A stretch of 22,106 nt of DNA from Desulforamulus profundi (GTDB lineage: Bacteria > Bacillota_B > Desulfotomaculia > Desulfotomaculales > Desulfotomaculaceae). Shown piece after piece: positions 1 to 7,609 of this stretch. The stretch's first letter is position 1. Every line of letters begins with the position of its first letter. The DNA lies in the NCBI RefSeq assembly GCF_002607855.1, contig NZ_AWQQ01000056.1, positions 1 to 22,106 of the forward strand, read 5' to 3'. Position numbers and translations under genes: made by a program. Below the pieces are notes generated by a model. It was not told the origin of the DNA. It did not search any database and worked only from the letters and a program-made list of their open reading frames with translations.

Positions 1-39
1 TGCTGCTCAAAGAAAGCAAACTTCAACTATCTACCCAAG

Positions 40-141
40 TCAATTGTACTTCAATCTTTCAATCTTTCCATCCGGCCCAATGTTAAACGGCACCACCCAG
101 ATCTTGCTGTGGCTCAGTTCCCAAGCGTTAAAGACAGACAT
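40..141 (-). CDS. 33-aa ORF, possible phage-gene remnant
   Basis: A short minus-strand frame opens with ATG at 139-141 and ends with TGA at 40-42. The product contains WELSHSKIWVVPFNIGPDGK, which has the composition of real protein and the feel of the C-terminus of a phage-type protein. An in-frame TAA lies directly before the ATG, and only a weak AGGC sits upstream. It overlaps the broken end of the methyltransferase fragment in another frame, so it may be the tail of a second gene joined there by a deletion. I do not recognise a family. Confidence 0.3.
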   Translation of the reverse strand: MSVFNAWELSHSKIWVVPFNIGPDGKIERLKYN

Positions 142-380
142 TTATGTGCCTGGCCATAGGTCAATGCCTCAAAGTCCTGGCAGGCCTCCGGGTCGCTGTC
201 GATGCCGGCCACCGTGACAAATCTGCCGGCAATCCCCCGGTACTCCTGTTTTGCCTGCTCAAACCCGATAGCCCCTCCACCGGAGCCACAAAATATATGT
301 CCTACTCTGAACAGGTGTAAATCCTTCAATATTTCACCAGCGTCCATAATGTTCTTTGTAAATAGAAAAACCTGGCTCAT
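114..380 (-). pseudogene. DNA cytosine-5 methyltransferase, N-terminal fragment
   Basis: The 88-aa product carries the S-adenosylmethionine motif I of C5-cytosine methylases near residue 30 (HIFCGSGGGAIGF). An acidic stretch GIDSDPEACQDFEALT follows near residue 60, typical of phage-encoded Dcm-like enzymes in Desulfotomaculum-type genomes. A full enzyme is several hundred residues long, with a PCQ catalytic loop, and none of that is present. After DFEALT the family resemblance stops, so the gene was cut at about position 160. The remnant cannot methylate DNA. It points to phage ancestry for this segment. The N-terminal 30 residues before motif I are atypical, so the start is uncertain. Confidence 0.6.
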
Positions 381-440
381 GGGCCAGGAAGTTAATGTAT
401 TTCATTCATTTCATTTAAGAACCATAATCACTTTTATCTC

Positions 441-2855
441 TTATTTAATCCCAGTTTTAGGCTTTGCCCAATTTTTTTCAAGTTCTTTAATTTCTTTAGG
501 TGATAGAATATAACTCACAACTTTTGAAGGAGAATTATTGTCTTTTATCTTCCTTTGAAAATTTTGTCTCTGCTCTTCAGATTCATAAGGAAAAGTATCT
601 AAAACATCTATTGGAAATTCTTTTTTAATTGCCAACTGATAAAGGTGTTTTAGCATTCCAAACGGGTCTTTAATGGTTTTCAATAACTTATCATTCATGC
701 CTAATTTAAGCCTGATTTCCCTATAAAAAGCAAGTTGTTTGGGTGTAAAGACTGAATTGCCATTTGAAGGAACCTGCACAGAAAATTTATCCTGGCTACT
801 TGATAGATTAACAACTATGCCTTGATATTCATCTCTTTGAAGTGATTCCGGGATGCTTAGCTTATCTCTTTTATACTTTGGATAAGAAGGATATTTTTTC
901 ATATTCATTCGTAACTCTATGAATTTTTTAACTTCATCCCTCTCGGTTGTAATCCGGTATTTCTGTTGTTTTAGATTTTCAATGACCTGAGTAGCATATC
1001 CTTTCTTTTTATCATGCACCCTGGGATCTAAAATCGTAAAACAACCAAAATCCTTTATACTTCTTATCAACCGACCTCCGGCCTGAAGTAATTTAATAAG
1101 CATTCGGGGAATGTCCACATATTCCATTCTATCATTATAATCGTCTCCACCAGCCAAAAGATCTAAAAATGGGTCGTCCTTTGGCGGAAACGGTAACTTA
1201 CACAATATCACCGATATTAAAGATTTTCCTTTAACTGATAAACCGGTAAAGAATGAACCGGTACCAATTAATACACTTGTTTCATCTTGTTTAAAATCCT
1301 CAGACAATAACTCAACACTTTTTTGTCCTTGCTTAAGAAATTTAATATTTAGCAAACTTAATTTAGGCTGCAAATAATTGTATAACATTTCCATTTGCTT
1401 ATGTGAGGTGGCTAAAATAAGGGTTCTACCATTAGTAATCTTGATTAATTCGTAAATTTCATCTCCTATGGCATCACAATACTGTTTGAACATAGGAGAA
1501 GTTAAACCTGGAGAGTCCGGTATATGCTTAGGCAAATAAACGATCGCTTGCTCAGAATAATTAAACACTGTGGTTAATATAGAGGTTGTTGATGATGGTG
1601 GTTTTCCTTTCCAGCTATGATATAAGTGATCAAAACTACCTTTGACGGCAAGAGTGCCAGATGTAAAGATTAATTTATTTTTCCTAGATAATTCGTTAAT
1701 AATCTTGTTGATCTCTGATTTAAATTTTTTAGTTACTACTACAATAGAATCATTTTTATTTTCATCGATATTTATCCAGCTGGTATATTCCACTTCATTT
1801 AAAGCATTCTTTATAACAACTTGAACACGTTCAATTTCGTCATAATCTTCAATGTTTTTAAATAGTTTTTTAGCCTGATAGGCCAATTGACGAGACTGAT
1901 ATTCTTCCAAGATTTTTTGGATTTCTTTTAAAGCCTCTTTTTCTGTCAGACCAAGTTTGTGTCTACCACTTGAAGTGTCTAATTTACGTCTTATTCTGTC
2001 CGTACTATTTTTTAACACTCTAACGGCCGATTTAATCTTATATTCATACATTGTTTCTTTAGCCCATTTAATAATCGAATTAAAAGTTACTTGCTGGGCT
2101 ATTTGGGATAAACAAGCATCTTCAAATTCATGGGCTTCATCAATGATCACAATACCAGCCCGATTAAAATCTATTATTGGTGCCCGATAATCCAAGACGT
2201 TCAAAACCGACTGAATTAATTGATTATGATTTGTAACTACAACTTGATGTCGCATGTCATTAAACTTATTTCGGTGTTCCCGCGTTGGGCAGGCCCATTC
2301 TAAATCACAATGTTTACATTTAGACTGACTCTCAAGATTAATTTTACTCCACGTTTTATCATCCAGAGGATAATATTTTCGTTCAAATTCAGTTCTTTCT
2401 CCCTCAAGGGCGTTATTACAAAAATCTTCCAAGTGACGTTTTTTCATCGGGCTAATACTGATCTGCTGTAATCTTTTGGGGCAAATATAATGTGTTTGCC
2501 CCTTTGCAATCAGAAAACTATTTAGACATCCCAATTTTTGTAAAATACTAAGTTCTTCATTCCTCAATTGAGCTTGAAGGTTAAGAGATGCCGTGGCATA
2601 TATAACCCGTTCCGATATGATTTTTTTGCTTTGTTCCTTTTTTACATTATAGATTGAAGGCACCAGTACTGCAAAAGTTTTACCAGTACCTACCGGTGCA
2701 TCAATTAAGATACTACGATAATCCGAATTGGATGATAGGATACCCGCAATGTTTACAGCCATTTGAACCTGACTATTTCTGATCTCCTTGCTATTGTAAT
2801 AAGAAGGCAATGTTTTTTCAAAAAAAGTTAGCACACTCTCTAATCGTTCGTTCAA
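441..2855 (-). CDS. XPD/DinG-type Fe-S DNA helicase, LexA-controlled
   Basis: An 804-residue superfamily 2 helicase of the XPD/DinG group, predicted to unwind DNA 5' to 3' with ATP. Counting from the chosen start, it has Walker A (APVGTGKT) near residue 54, four spaced cysteines near 125, 180, 183 and 189 that match the Fe-S ligands of the family, and a DEAH box (IIDEAHEFED) near 238. Later motifs include FTSGTL and the motif VI sequence QAGGRLIRS near 603. A roughly 150-residue C-terminal extension is unassigned. I chose TTG at 2853-2855. It sits 7 bases after a GGGGG ribosome site (2863-2867), whereas the longer TTG start at 2886-2888 would lie at or before the predicted transcription start. 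The promoter overlaps a LexA box, so SOS induction is likely. No frameshift is seen. Confidence 0.85.
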   Translation of the reverse strand: MNERLESVLTFFEKTLPSYYNSKEIRNSQVQMAVNIAGILSSNSDYRSILIDAPVGTGKTFAVLVPSIYNVKKEQSKKIISERVIYATASLNLQAQLRNEELSILQKLGCLNSFLIAKGQTHYICPKRLQQISISPMKKRHLEDFCNNALEGERTEFERKYYPLDDKTWSKINLESQSKCKHCDLEWACPTREHRNKFNDMRHQVVVTNHNQLIQSVLNVLDYRAPIIDFNRAGIVIIDEAHEFEDACLSQIAQQVTFNSIIKWAKETMYEYKIKSAVRVLKNSTDRIRRKLDTSSGRHKLGLTEKEALKEIQKILEEYQSRQLAYQAKKLFKNIEDYDEIERVQVVIKNALNEVEYTSWINIDENKNDSIVVVTKKFKSEINKIINELSRKNKLIFTSGTLAVKGSFDHLYHSWKGKPPSSTTSILTTVFNYSEQAIVYLPKHIPDSPGLTSPMFKQYCDAIGDEIYELIKITNGRTLILATSHKQMEMLYNYLQPKLSLLNIKFLKQGQKSVELLSEDFKQDETSVLIGTGSFFTGLSVKGKSLISVILCKLPFPPKDDPFLDLLAGGDDYNDRMEYVDIPRMLIKLLQAGGRLIRSIKDFGCFTILDPRVHDKKKGYATQVIENLKQQKYRITTERDEVKKFIELRMNMKKYPSYPKYKRDKLSIPESLQRDEYQGIVVNLSSSQDKFSVQVPSNGNSVFTPKQLAFYREIRLKLGMNDKLLKTIKDPFGMLKHLYQLAIKKEFPIDVLDTFPYESEEQRQNFQRKIKDNNSPSKVVSYILSPKEIKELEKNWAKPKTGIK

Positions 2856-2889
2856 TAAAATACCCCCTAAATTTTTTTGAGTTACCAAT

Positions 2890-2924
2890 ATTATACTATA
2901 AAAATTTCTAAGAACAAATGTTCT
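2890..2924 (-). promoter_or_regulatory. Promoter with LexA (SOS) box for the helicase
   Basis: GAACAAATGTTC at 2912-2923 is a perfect match to the Gram-positive LexA/DinR consensus GAAC-N4-GTTC, and flanking bases extend the palindrome to 14. On the minus strand a perfect -10 TATAAT lies at 2890-2895, placing the LexA box over the -35 region. Transcription would begin near 2883, just before the helicase ribosome site. Repression by LexA is inferred. Confidence 0.75.
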
Positions 2925-3022
2925 TTTATGTGCGTTAACTACCAGGTCTTACGATTAAGACTATTTTGACGTACAATACTGTGAGTGCTGGAAACAAGTT
3001 AGTCGAAATCCGAAACGTTTAA

Positions 3023-4009
3023 CTAATAACCATTTTTTGCACTTAACTTTTGTCTTTCTTCAATATTGACTGTGCCTCCGCCCTTACCTTTTTTGCCAGT
3101 TCCCCCACCTACATTCCAAATAGATGCATCTCTTTCTGCCGCCCTGGCCTGTGACCGCCATGATTTTATTCTTTTTACTTTCTGCTCATAAGTTAAATCA
3201 CTCAGGGCGGGTTGATCAGGTACTTTTGCCATAGAGATACTTTCATCCAAATATGTGTCTCTTAACTTTTTCAATTCAGTCGGGCTAATAATTTTAATAA
3301 TGCCGTCTTGCACATCTGTTACGCTAGCATCGGTCGGCACATAACCTGCTGTTTTAATAGCTAATTCGGCGTATATTAAAGCAGATTGAACATCATAACT
3401 GCTTAGATACCCTGGTATTTCTAATATGGCCGGCCCTGGAACTCCTACCAGGTCAGATCGCATAGCACGAATCTCATAATTAACAATCTTTTCAATATTT
3501 CTTTGAGTAATCAATTCTACGTCAGGGGAAGTAACTTGTGGAATGGGATGGAAAATGTTTTTAAAGCACGGAATATAACGGAGACACATTATCTGCTCAT
3601 TGAAAGTTTTGTCTGATTTTAACTTTTCTTTTAAGATTAATTTTTTGATAGCAAGTCTTAAAATATGTAAGACCTCTTGGTCATTAAGTATTCGCTTGGC
3701 AATAAGATGGTAGGATGGTTCTTTTTCTCTTTCCTTTTGTTTTCTTACTCTATCGTTTTCTTTTCTTTTGATTTTGTTTTGACTCTTGCGTAATTCACGT
3801 TCAAAGTTGTAGGCCTCTCGATCAAACTTCTTTAACGCTTTTTCTATAGCCTTATGTGTAACTCCTAATAAATCTGCTATTTCCACCAATTTAAGTCTAC
3901 AAAAATAAAATCCATCAAGATATTTGTCTAGTAAGTTCCATTTTTGCGGACAACCCTCTTTGCGCACTTTTCCCCACACCCTTCCGTTCCGCAGATTTAG
4001 CCGAACCAT
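3023..4009 (-). CDS. Unrecognised 328-aa protein with N-terminal HTH
   Basis: I do not recognise a family. Residues about 35-62 (FCRLKLVEIADLLGVTHKAI) look like a helix-turn-helix. A strongly basic, probably helical stretch follows at 65-97, rich in Lys, Arg and Glu. A mixed alpha/beta middle part includes GVPGPAILEIPGYLSSYDV near 192. The C-terminus is glycine- and lysine-rich (GGGTGKKGKGGGT) and may be disordered. The start is ATG with no convincing ribosome site, and a small inverted repeat, CCGGA-TTTT-TCCGG, lies just before it, so an internal start is possible. It lies upstream of the helicase on the same strand, but the helicase has its own promoter. DNA binding is a guess from the HTH and charge. 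Confidence 0.6.
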   Translation of the reverse strand: MVRLNLRNGRVWGKVRKEGCPQKWNLLDKYLDGFYFCRLKLVEIADLLGVTHKAIEKALKKFDREAYNFERELRKSQNKIKRKENDRVRKQKEREKEPSYHLIAKRILNDQEVLHILRLAIKKLILKEKLKSDKTFNEQIMCLRYIPCFKNIFHPIPQVTSPDVELITQRNIEKIVNYEIRAMRSDLVGVPGPAILEIPGYLSSYDVQSALIYAELAIKTAGYVPTDASVTDVQDGIIKIISPTELKKLRDTYLDESISMAKVPDQPALSDLTYEQKVKRIKSWRSQARAAERDASIWNVGGGTGKKGKGGGTVNIEERQKLSAKNGY

Positions 4010-4334
4010 TTACCGGATTTTTCCGGAAAGTATTTCGTTGCTAAGCAAGCAGATTAACTAACTAAGGTTATTTTGTATCTTTGTATAGGTGCTTAACAGC
4101 ACGCCTCCGGGCAGCTTGTCCTCCTGCCCCAAAGCCTACCGTCATAGCAACTAGCTAACAAATAAACTTGTTTACCAACTTCCCAATCTCATCAAACGAT
4201 TTCTCCAGCCTGTCCTGCTGAGCTGCAGGCAGGCCTGCTTCTATTGTTTTGTTCTTTTATGCCGTATGACTGAACGGCTACTTTACAGAGCCTTATTACA
4301 TCCTGGTTGCAAAGGTAGTTCCGTCCTCAACCTT
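4010..4334. other. Intergenic stretch with small ORF remnants
   Basis: About 325 bases without a gene I can defend. On the minus strand two short coding-like frames follow each other: one contains EAGLPAAQQDRLEKSFDEIG and ends in TAG, the next reads MTVGFGAGGQAARRRAVKHL and ends in TAA. Neither has a ribosome site. They look like tails of lost phage-type genes. No RNA gene or promoter stands out. Confidence 0.35.
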
Positions 4335-4676
4335 TTAATATTTTAATATTTGACCATCCAGCTGCTTTATTGAGGCCCGGCAGTCAAGGCAAACTTCGCT
4401 ATCTCGATACGCCTTCTCATAAACCCCAGGGTCTAACCACAGCCCCTTGCCGCATTTTGAACACCGCCAGGCTATACGTCCCTTCTTCCACTCGTTCACA
4501 AAAGGGCTTCCTTCCGGCAGATTGTCCTGCCGGTAGCTTTTCGGCTGCCGCAGGTAGCAGATTTTATGAACCGGACGGCCGCCTTCGACGAAAATATATG
4601 ATTGGTCTGCCCATACCGGTTCAAAGCACAGGTGGCAGATCCCCGGGGTATCAGGAATAGGGGTTGCTTTCCTCAA
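4335..4676 (-). CDS. Small CxxC zinc-ribbon-like protein
   Basis: A 113-residue cysteine-rich protein. It has CHLC near residue 14 and HKIC near 37, which could form one metal site. CSKC near 72 and CLDC near 96 could form a second. This is typical of small zinc-binding proteins in phage and mobile regions; no enzymatic motif is visible. The start is TTG at 4674-4676, placed 9 bases after GGAGGTG. That ribosome site is made of the last codons of the upstream 61-aa gene, so the two are probably translated in a coupled way. Function is unknown. Confidence 0.6.
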   Translation of the reverse strand: MRKATPIPDTPGICHLCFEPVWADQSYIFVEGGRPVHKICYLRQPKSYRQDNLPEGSPFVNEWKKGRIAWRCSKCGKGLWLDPGVYEKAYRDSEVCLDCRASIKQLDGQILKY

Positions 4677-4682
4677 CGTGAA

Positions 4683-4868
4683 TTACACCTCCAGAAATTC
4701 TTCTTTATTAACTAACTGATCTTCACTCTCTGCCAACTCGTCAATTATTGCCCATCCCGCAGCGTGATAATCCTTTAATACCTGTTCAATTTCTTCTGGT
4801 GTCATTTGAGGTGGATTAACTATGTGGATAATGGTTTTTCCCAATTTAAGGGTCTTATCATACTTCAC
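4683..4868 (-). CDS. Conserved small phage-type protein (61 aa)
   Basis: The product opens with KYDKTLKLGKTIIHIVNPP and continues with MTPEEIEQVLKDYHAAGWAI. It resembles small hypothetical proteins that recur in prophage-like regions of Desulfotomaculum relatives. The fold would be a beta hairpin followed by an acidic helix. It starts with GTG at 4866-4868, 8 bases after GGGGG, and lies 6 bases before the zinc-ribbon gene with which it probably forms a two-gene operon. No function can be assigned. Confidence 0.65.
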   Translation of the reverse strand: MKYDKTLKLGKTIIHIVNPPQMTPEEIEQVLKDYHAAGWAIIDELAESEDQLVNKEEFLEV

Positions 4869-5007
4869 AGATTCATCCCCCAGTTTAATCTATGCGGGGG
4901 TTTTACTGGGACTACCCTTGTTTTTTGTTTCAATCCACTTGCCGGAAGGGATGTAACGCTTATTAATGTGTTTGGCATAAAATCACCTGTCCTCAAAAGA
5001 CCTCACA

Positions 5008-5230
5008 TTGACGTCCTCCACTGACTAGAAGTCAGAGGATACCCCGGGAATTACGTGTCCTTGCGGGTTCACGCCCGGTTTCGGTTGGGTTTCGCTTCAA
5101 CAGGTACATTTCTGCCCCGCCTCATCAACTCCCCCTCTGGGCCGCGCCAATCGGCCCGCCCCCAACGGTTCAAATGACCACCTGCATCCCACCCATTGAG
5201 GAAGCCACCCTGTGACCAGGTGACCGGAAT
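5008..5230 (-). ncRNA. Probable TnpB omega RNA and IS605 right end
   Basis: The 220 bases after the tnpB stop are GC-rich and contain several complementary blocks, for example GGGCCG/CGGCCC near 5130-5157. They end in a hairpin, 5015-5038, that abuts the presumed right end. In characterised TnpB systems the omega RNA covers the 3' part of tnpB and the right end, and the guide is the flanking sequence. By analogy the guide here would begin just below 5008, with TGTGAGGTCTTTTGAGG on the minus strand. The position and the role are inferred from family knowledge, not shown by a covariance model. Confidence 0.5.
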
Positions 5231-6313
5231 TTAGCCTGCCAACCCGCTTATAGCCTGCGCTATATTATCGGCTCCATTTACGTCTATGTGCTTTATTTTC
5301 TTGCACCGCTTGCACGTAAACCACCGGCCTTTCGGTCGGCTCTTGTGAACGTGCCCGCACCGGCTGCATGTCAGACTGGTTAGGTCAGGATTGACCAACT
5401 CCACCTGGATACCCGCCAGGGCCGCCTTATACTCAATGAACTGCCAAAGCTGGTAATAGGCCCAACTGTGCAAACTCCTGCCGCGGTCTTTCCGCTGTCC
5501 TTTCCTCTGGCTCTTCGTCCACCTTACTCCAGTTAAATCTTCTAGCCGGATTTTCGTTACTCCGTGCAGTTTGGCAAACTCGATCACTGCGTGGCTGATT
5601 TTGTGGTTTATGTCTGTTACCCAGCGGTGCTCTTTGTCGCCCAACTTCACCAATGCTTTGTGTGCCCCGGCTTTTTGGAGTTTTCTGCGGAGTTCCGCAT
5701 AGTGCCTCCGGATATATGCCAGCTCACCACCGGAAAAGAACAGCGTCTGACCGTTTACGCTCGCTACCAGCAGGTCAATCAGCCCCAGGTCTATGCCCAT
5801 ATTTTTTTCCGTCCTTTTGGTCTGCTCTACGGTTAGGACTATGCTCAGATGAATGTACCAGTCTTTGCCACATCTGATCAGCCGTGCAGAACCCTGTTTG
5901 ACTTCGCCGGACAGCAGCAGGTTTAAGTATTTTTCCTGGTATGATTGAGCAACTATGGGCACTCCAACCCTTCTCTCCAGCGTAGGGAAAGATGCTTTCC
6001 ACACGGCTCCGCCGTCTTTGGAAACCTCTTTCTCCACTTTGAAGTTTTGGTTATTGAAGTTAGGCCATAGGCGTTTAAACCGCTTGACTTTCTTTTTTGA
6101 TTTAATGTCCCTGATAGCCTGGGCTAATACTGCCGATGGCAAAGGCTTTGAATATTCTTTAGCTTCTTTAGATGTCTTGGGTCGGTCTTTTTTGTCCAAC
6201 TTCAGATAGTTGTTCGCAAATTCTGTTGTCCGGTCGGCCATTTCCTGATACATTTGCTTTTTTGCTTGCGTCGGCTGGTACAGCTTGATTTTGAGTGTGA
6301 TTGTTTGTTCCAT
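5231..6313 (-). CDS. tnpB: RNA-guided nuclease TnpB
   Basis: A 360-residue TnpB, within the usual length for compact members. The N-terminal half is the wedge/REC-like beta region. The RuvC catalytic residues appear intact: Asp175 in MGIDLG, Glu258 in IRLEDL and Asp344 in HIDVNGADNIA. The zinc ribbon between the last two has CSRC (316-319) and CKRC (334-337). The protein is expected to cut double-stranded DNA guided by an omega RNA from its own 3' side. The start is ATG with a GGGGGTGAAAAAG ribosome site. With no tnpA beside it, it may serve only to retain the element or have been co-opted. Confidence 0.9.
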   Translation of the reverse strand: MEQTITLKIKLYQPTQAKKQMYQEMADRTTEFANNYLKLDKKDRPKTSKEAKEYSKPLPSAVLAQAIRDIKSKKKVKRFKRLWPNFNNQNFKVEKEVSKDGGAVWKASFPTLERRVGVPIVAQSYQEKYLNLLLSGEVKQGSARLIRCGKDWYIHLSIVLTVEQTKRTEKNMGIDLGLIDLLVASVNGQTLFFSGGELAYIRRHYAELRRKLQKAGAHKALVKLGDKEHRWVTDINHKISHAVIEFAKLHGVTKIRLEDLTGVRWTKSQRKGQRKDRGRSLHSWAYYQLWQFIEYKAALAGIQVELVNPDLTSLTCSRCGHVHKSRPKGRWFTCKRCKKIKHIDVNGADNIAQAISGLAG

Positions 6314-6384
6314 TTTTCTTTTTCACCCCCTTCTGTAGGTATATCTTACTAAAAAATCTCCTGGTAAATCTGGCCGCCTTTCAT

Positions 6385-6405
6385 CTCTGGACTAAAAGTC
6401 CAGAG
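6385..6405. repeat. Perfect hairpin at IS605 left end
   Basis: CTCTGGAC and GTCCAGAG flank a 5-base TAAAA loop. It lies about 70 bases upstream of the tnpB start, where IS200/IS605 left-end hairpins are normally found. No U-tract follows on either strand, so a terminator is less likely. Confidence 0.6.
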
Positions 6406-6432
6406 TTTTCCCGGCGGCTAAAGTATAAACAC

Positions 6433-6493
6433 GACAGATATTTACAGGGTTTTTGGCACGGCTATGGTAAGATATGGTTAACATTGTTATTCG
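6433..6493. repeat. 61-bp dispersed repeat, copy 1
   Basis: Shares about 77% of positions, without gaps, with 7610-7670. The best blocks are GACAGATATTTACA and TAAGATAT. In both copies a hairpin lies 20-28 bases to the left and a minus-strand XRE gene begins to the right. This copy even covers the XRE stop codon. It is most likely an IS605-type left end or a miniature derivative. Confidence 0.6.
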
Positions 6494-6711
6494 TTAGATG
6501 CTTTGGGTATATCATCGTCCTCCAAAAGCTTAGAGACTGGGACACCTAGGGTGGTGGCGATTTTCTGCAGCAGAGCTATTGAACAAGCCACCTTACCCTG
6601 TTCGATTCTGCAAATATGCGCCGGATCAACATCCGTTTTTACAGCAAGTTGAGTTTGGGTCATTCCTGCAGCATTGCGGAATGCCTTAATTCGCCGACCA
6701 TATTGATTCAT
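6487..6711 (-). CDS. XRE-family HTH regulator
   Basis: A 74-residue single-domain lambda-repressor-like protein with the motif MTQTQLAVKTDVDPAHICRI, followed by IEQGK and an aliphatic helix. It should bind palindromic operators as a dimer. I chose the ATG at 6709-6711 because it lies 7 bases after AGGAGG; the ATG two codons earlier is only one base from that site. It is transcribed divergently from another XRE gene. The shared gap holds TTGACA-N17-TACAAT for this gene, with an operator exactly filling the spacer, so it is probably autoregulated or controlled by its neighbour. Confidence 0.8.
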   Translation of the reverse strand: MNQYGRRIKAFRNAAGMTQTQLAVKTDVDPAHICRIEQGKVACSIALLQKIATTLGVPVSKLLEDDDIPKASNE

Positions 6712-6730
6712 AATCATACCTCCTGCCTTT

Positions 6731-6847
6731 ATTGTATTGACTATATATCAATATGTCAAGAATAATAGTGATTCATAATCAATGTTTTTTAGTTTCTAAA
6801 ACTTGTCTATAATAAAAATTGACTATAAATCAAAAAGGTAGATATAT
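6731..6847. promoter_or_regulatory. Divergent promoters with three XRE operators
   Basis: Two near-identical palindromes, TTGACTATATATCAA (6737-6751) and TTGACTATAAATCAA (6819-6833), frame the region. A third, TGATTCATAATCA, lies at 6769-6781. The leftward gene has -35 TTGACA at 6754-6759 and -10 TACAAT at 6731-6736, with 17 bases between them occupied by the first palindrome. The rightward gene has TATAAT at 6808-6813, and the second palindrome covers its expected transcription start. The layout resembles a phage cI/cro switch. Confidence 0.7.
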
Positions 6848-7159
6848 ATGGAAATTGGTAATCGTATTAGAGAACTTAGACAAAAAGTCGGGTTATCCGG
6901 ACGAGCCTTAGCAATAAAAGTCGGATTAGACCCTTCGCAAATTAATAAGATTGAACACAATGTTAATAAGCCTTCTTTAGATGCCCTCGAAAAAATCTGC
7001 ACCGCCCTGGGCATAACACTCTCCGAATTTTTCTCTGACACCCAAGAGCAGGAACCACTACCCCCGGAAGTGCGGCAGATCTGTGAGAAAGTCAAGCAAC
7101 TACCTCCAGATAAGTTAAAAGTATTAAACGCTGTCCTTGATACTTGGAAAGGAGAGTAA
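6848..7159 (+). CDS. XRE-family HTH regulator
   Basis: A 103-residue protein. Its N-terminal HTH (IRELRQKVGLSGRALAIKVG, then LDPSQINKIE) matches the lambda-repressor-like fold, and residues 70-103 form a short acidic, proline-containing tail (PLPPEVRQICEKVKQLPPDK) common in Firmicute mobile-element regulators. The ribosome site AAGGTAG is weak. Its promoter overlaps an operator shared in sequence with the divergent XRE gene. The downstream coiled-coil gene follows after 2 bases, so both are likely one transcript. Its operator specificity is inferred from position only. Confidence 0.8.
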   Translation: MEIGNRIRELRQKVGLSGRALAIKVGLDPSQINKIEHNVNKPSLDALEKICTALGITLSEFFSDTQEQEPLPPEVRQICEKVKQLPPDKLKVLNAVLDTWKGE

Positions 7160-7161
7160 GC

Positions 7162-7554
7162 ATGGAAGAATTATTAAAACAAATTCTTCAAACCCAAAAT
7201 CAAATGATTGAAACACAAAACCAAATCCTTAAAACTCTCCAACAACACGGCGAAAGACTTGATTCCCTCGAAAAAGGTCAACTCCGCTTAGAAACCCGCA
7301 TCGAAACCGAAATTACCGATAGAATCCGTGGTCTTTATGACTTCCGAGAGGTTGTTAATGATAACTTTGCCAAAGCTAACGCCACACTGGAAGCCATAAC
7401 CGGCCGTATTGATGAATTAAAAGAAGAACTAATACTCAATCGCAGGGAAACTACCGAAAAACTTGACTCCCTTGACAGCAGCGTTATGTACTTAGCAACC
7501 AAGCTCACCCAGCACGACATGCAACTGTTTGACTTAAAACGGCGGGCTAAATAG
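7162..7554 (+). CDS. Coiled-coil protein of unknown function
   Basis: A 130-residue hydrophilic protein that is almost entirely predicted helix with heptad spacing (LLKQILQTQNQMIETQNQIL, then GERLDSLEKGQ). It has no membrane segment and no catalytic motif. The start is ATG at 7162 after GGAAAGGAG; a TTG 18 bases earlier is in frame but lies before that site and inside the XRE gene. Such proteins frequently follow an XRE gene in Desulfotomaculum-type genomes, though their role is unknown. A terminator follows at 7577. Confidence 0.6.
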   Translation: MEELLKQILQTQNQMIETQNQILKTLQQHGERLDSLEKGQLRLETRIETEITDRIRGLYDFREVVNDNFAKANATLEAITGRIDELKEELILNRRETTEKLDSLDSSVMYLATKLTQHDMQLFDLKRRAK

Positions 7555-7576
7555 TTGATATTGTAAAACGACACCT

Positions 7577-7597
7577 CGGGCTAAAGCCCGATTTTTT
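7577..7597 (+). terminator. Rho-independent terminator
   Basis: CGGGCT and AGCCCG form a 6-bp stem with a 2-base loop, followed by A and six T. It closes the XRE/coiled-coil transcript. It also occupies the place of the left-end hairpin relative to repeat copy 2, so it may have been captured from an IS end. Confidence 0.75.
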
Positions 7598-7609
7598 GAT
7601 TATAATATT

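Larger units (their letters stand above)
5008..6475 (-). mobile_element. IS605-family element carrying only tnpB
   Basis: The unit consists of tnpB, a structured right end below it and a left-end hairpin above it. There is no tnpA (Y1 transposase) on either side, so movement would need a transposase supplied in trans. The right end finishes near 5008-5013 after the hairpin with arms CTGACT/AGTCAG (5021-5035), in the GTCAA-type sequence usual for these ends. The left end includes the perfect hairpin CTCTGGAC-TAAAA-GTCCAGAG at 6385-6405. The outer boundary near 6475 is a guess based on a TTAC on the minus strand. Confidence 0.6.

Noticed and set aside
1..12. TGCTGCTCAAAG at the window start also occurs near 21536 in the intron ORF
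   Set aside because: The match is only 12 bases and the flanks differ, so it is probably chance.
4927..4938. GTTTCAATCCAC, which resembles the start of a CRISPR repeat
   Set aside because: It occurs once, with no spaced copies and no cas gene nearby.
5168..5180. GGTTCAAATGACC as a possible tRNA T-loop
   Set aside because: No acceptor stem or anticodon arm can be built around it; it belongs to the IS605 right-end region.
5564..5877. Overlapping plus-strand frames inside tnpB
   Set aside because: They are antisense shadows of an intact TnpB and have no ribosome sites.
6455..6475. Possible sigma-54 promoter (TTGGCACGGCTATGGTA)
   Set aside because: The -24 GG is not kept in the second repeat copy and no gene follows on the plus strand.
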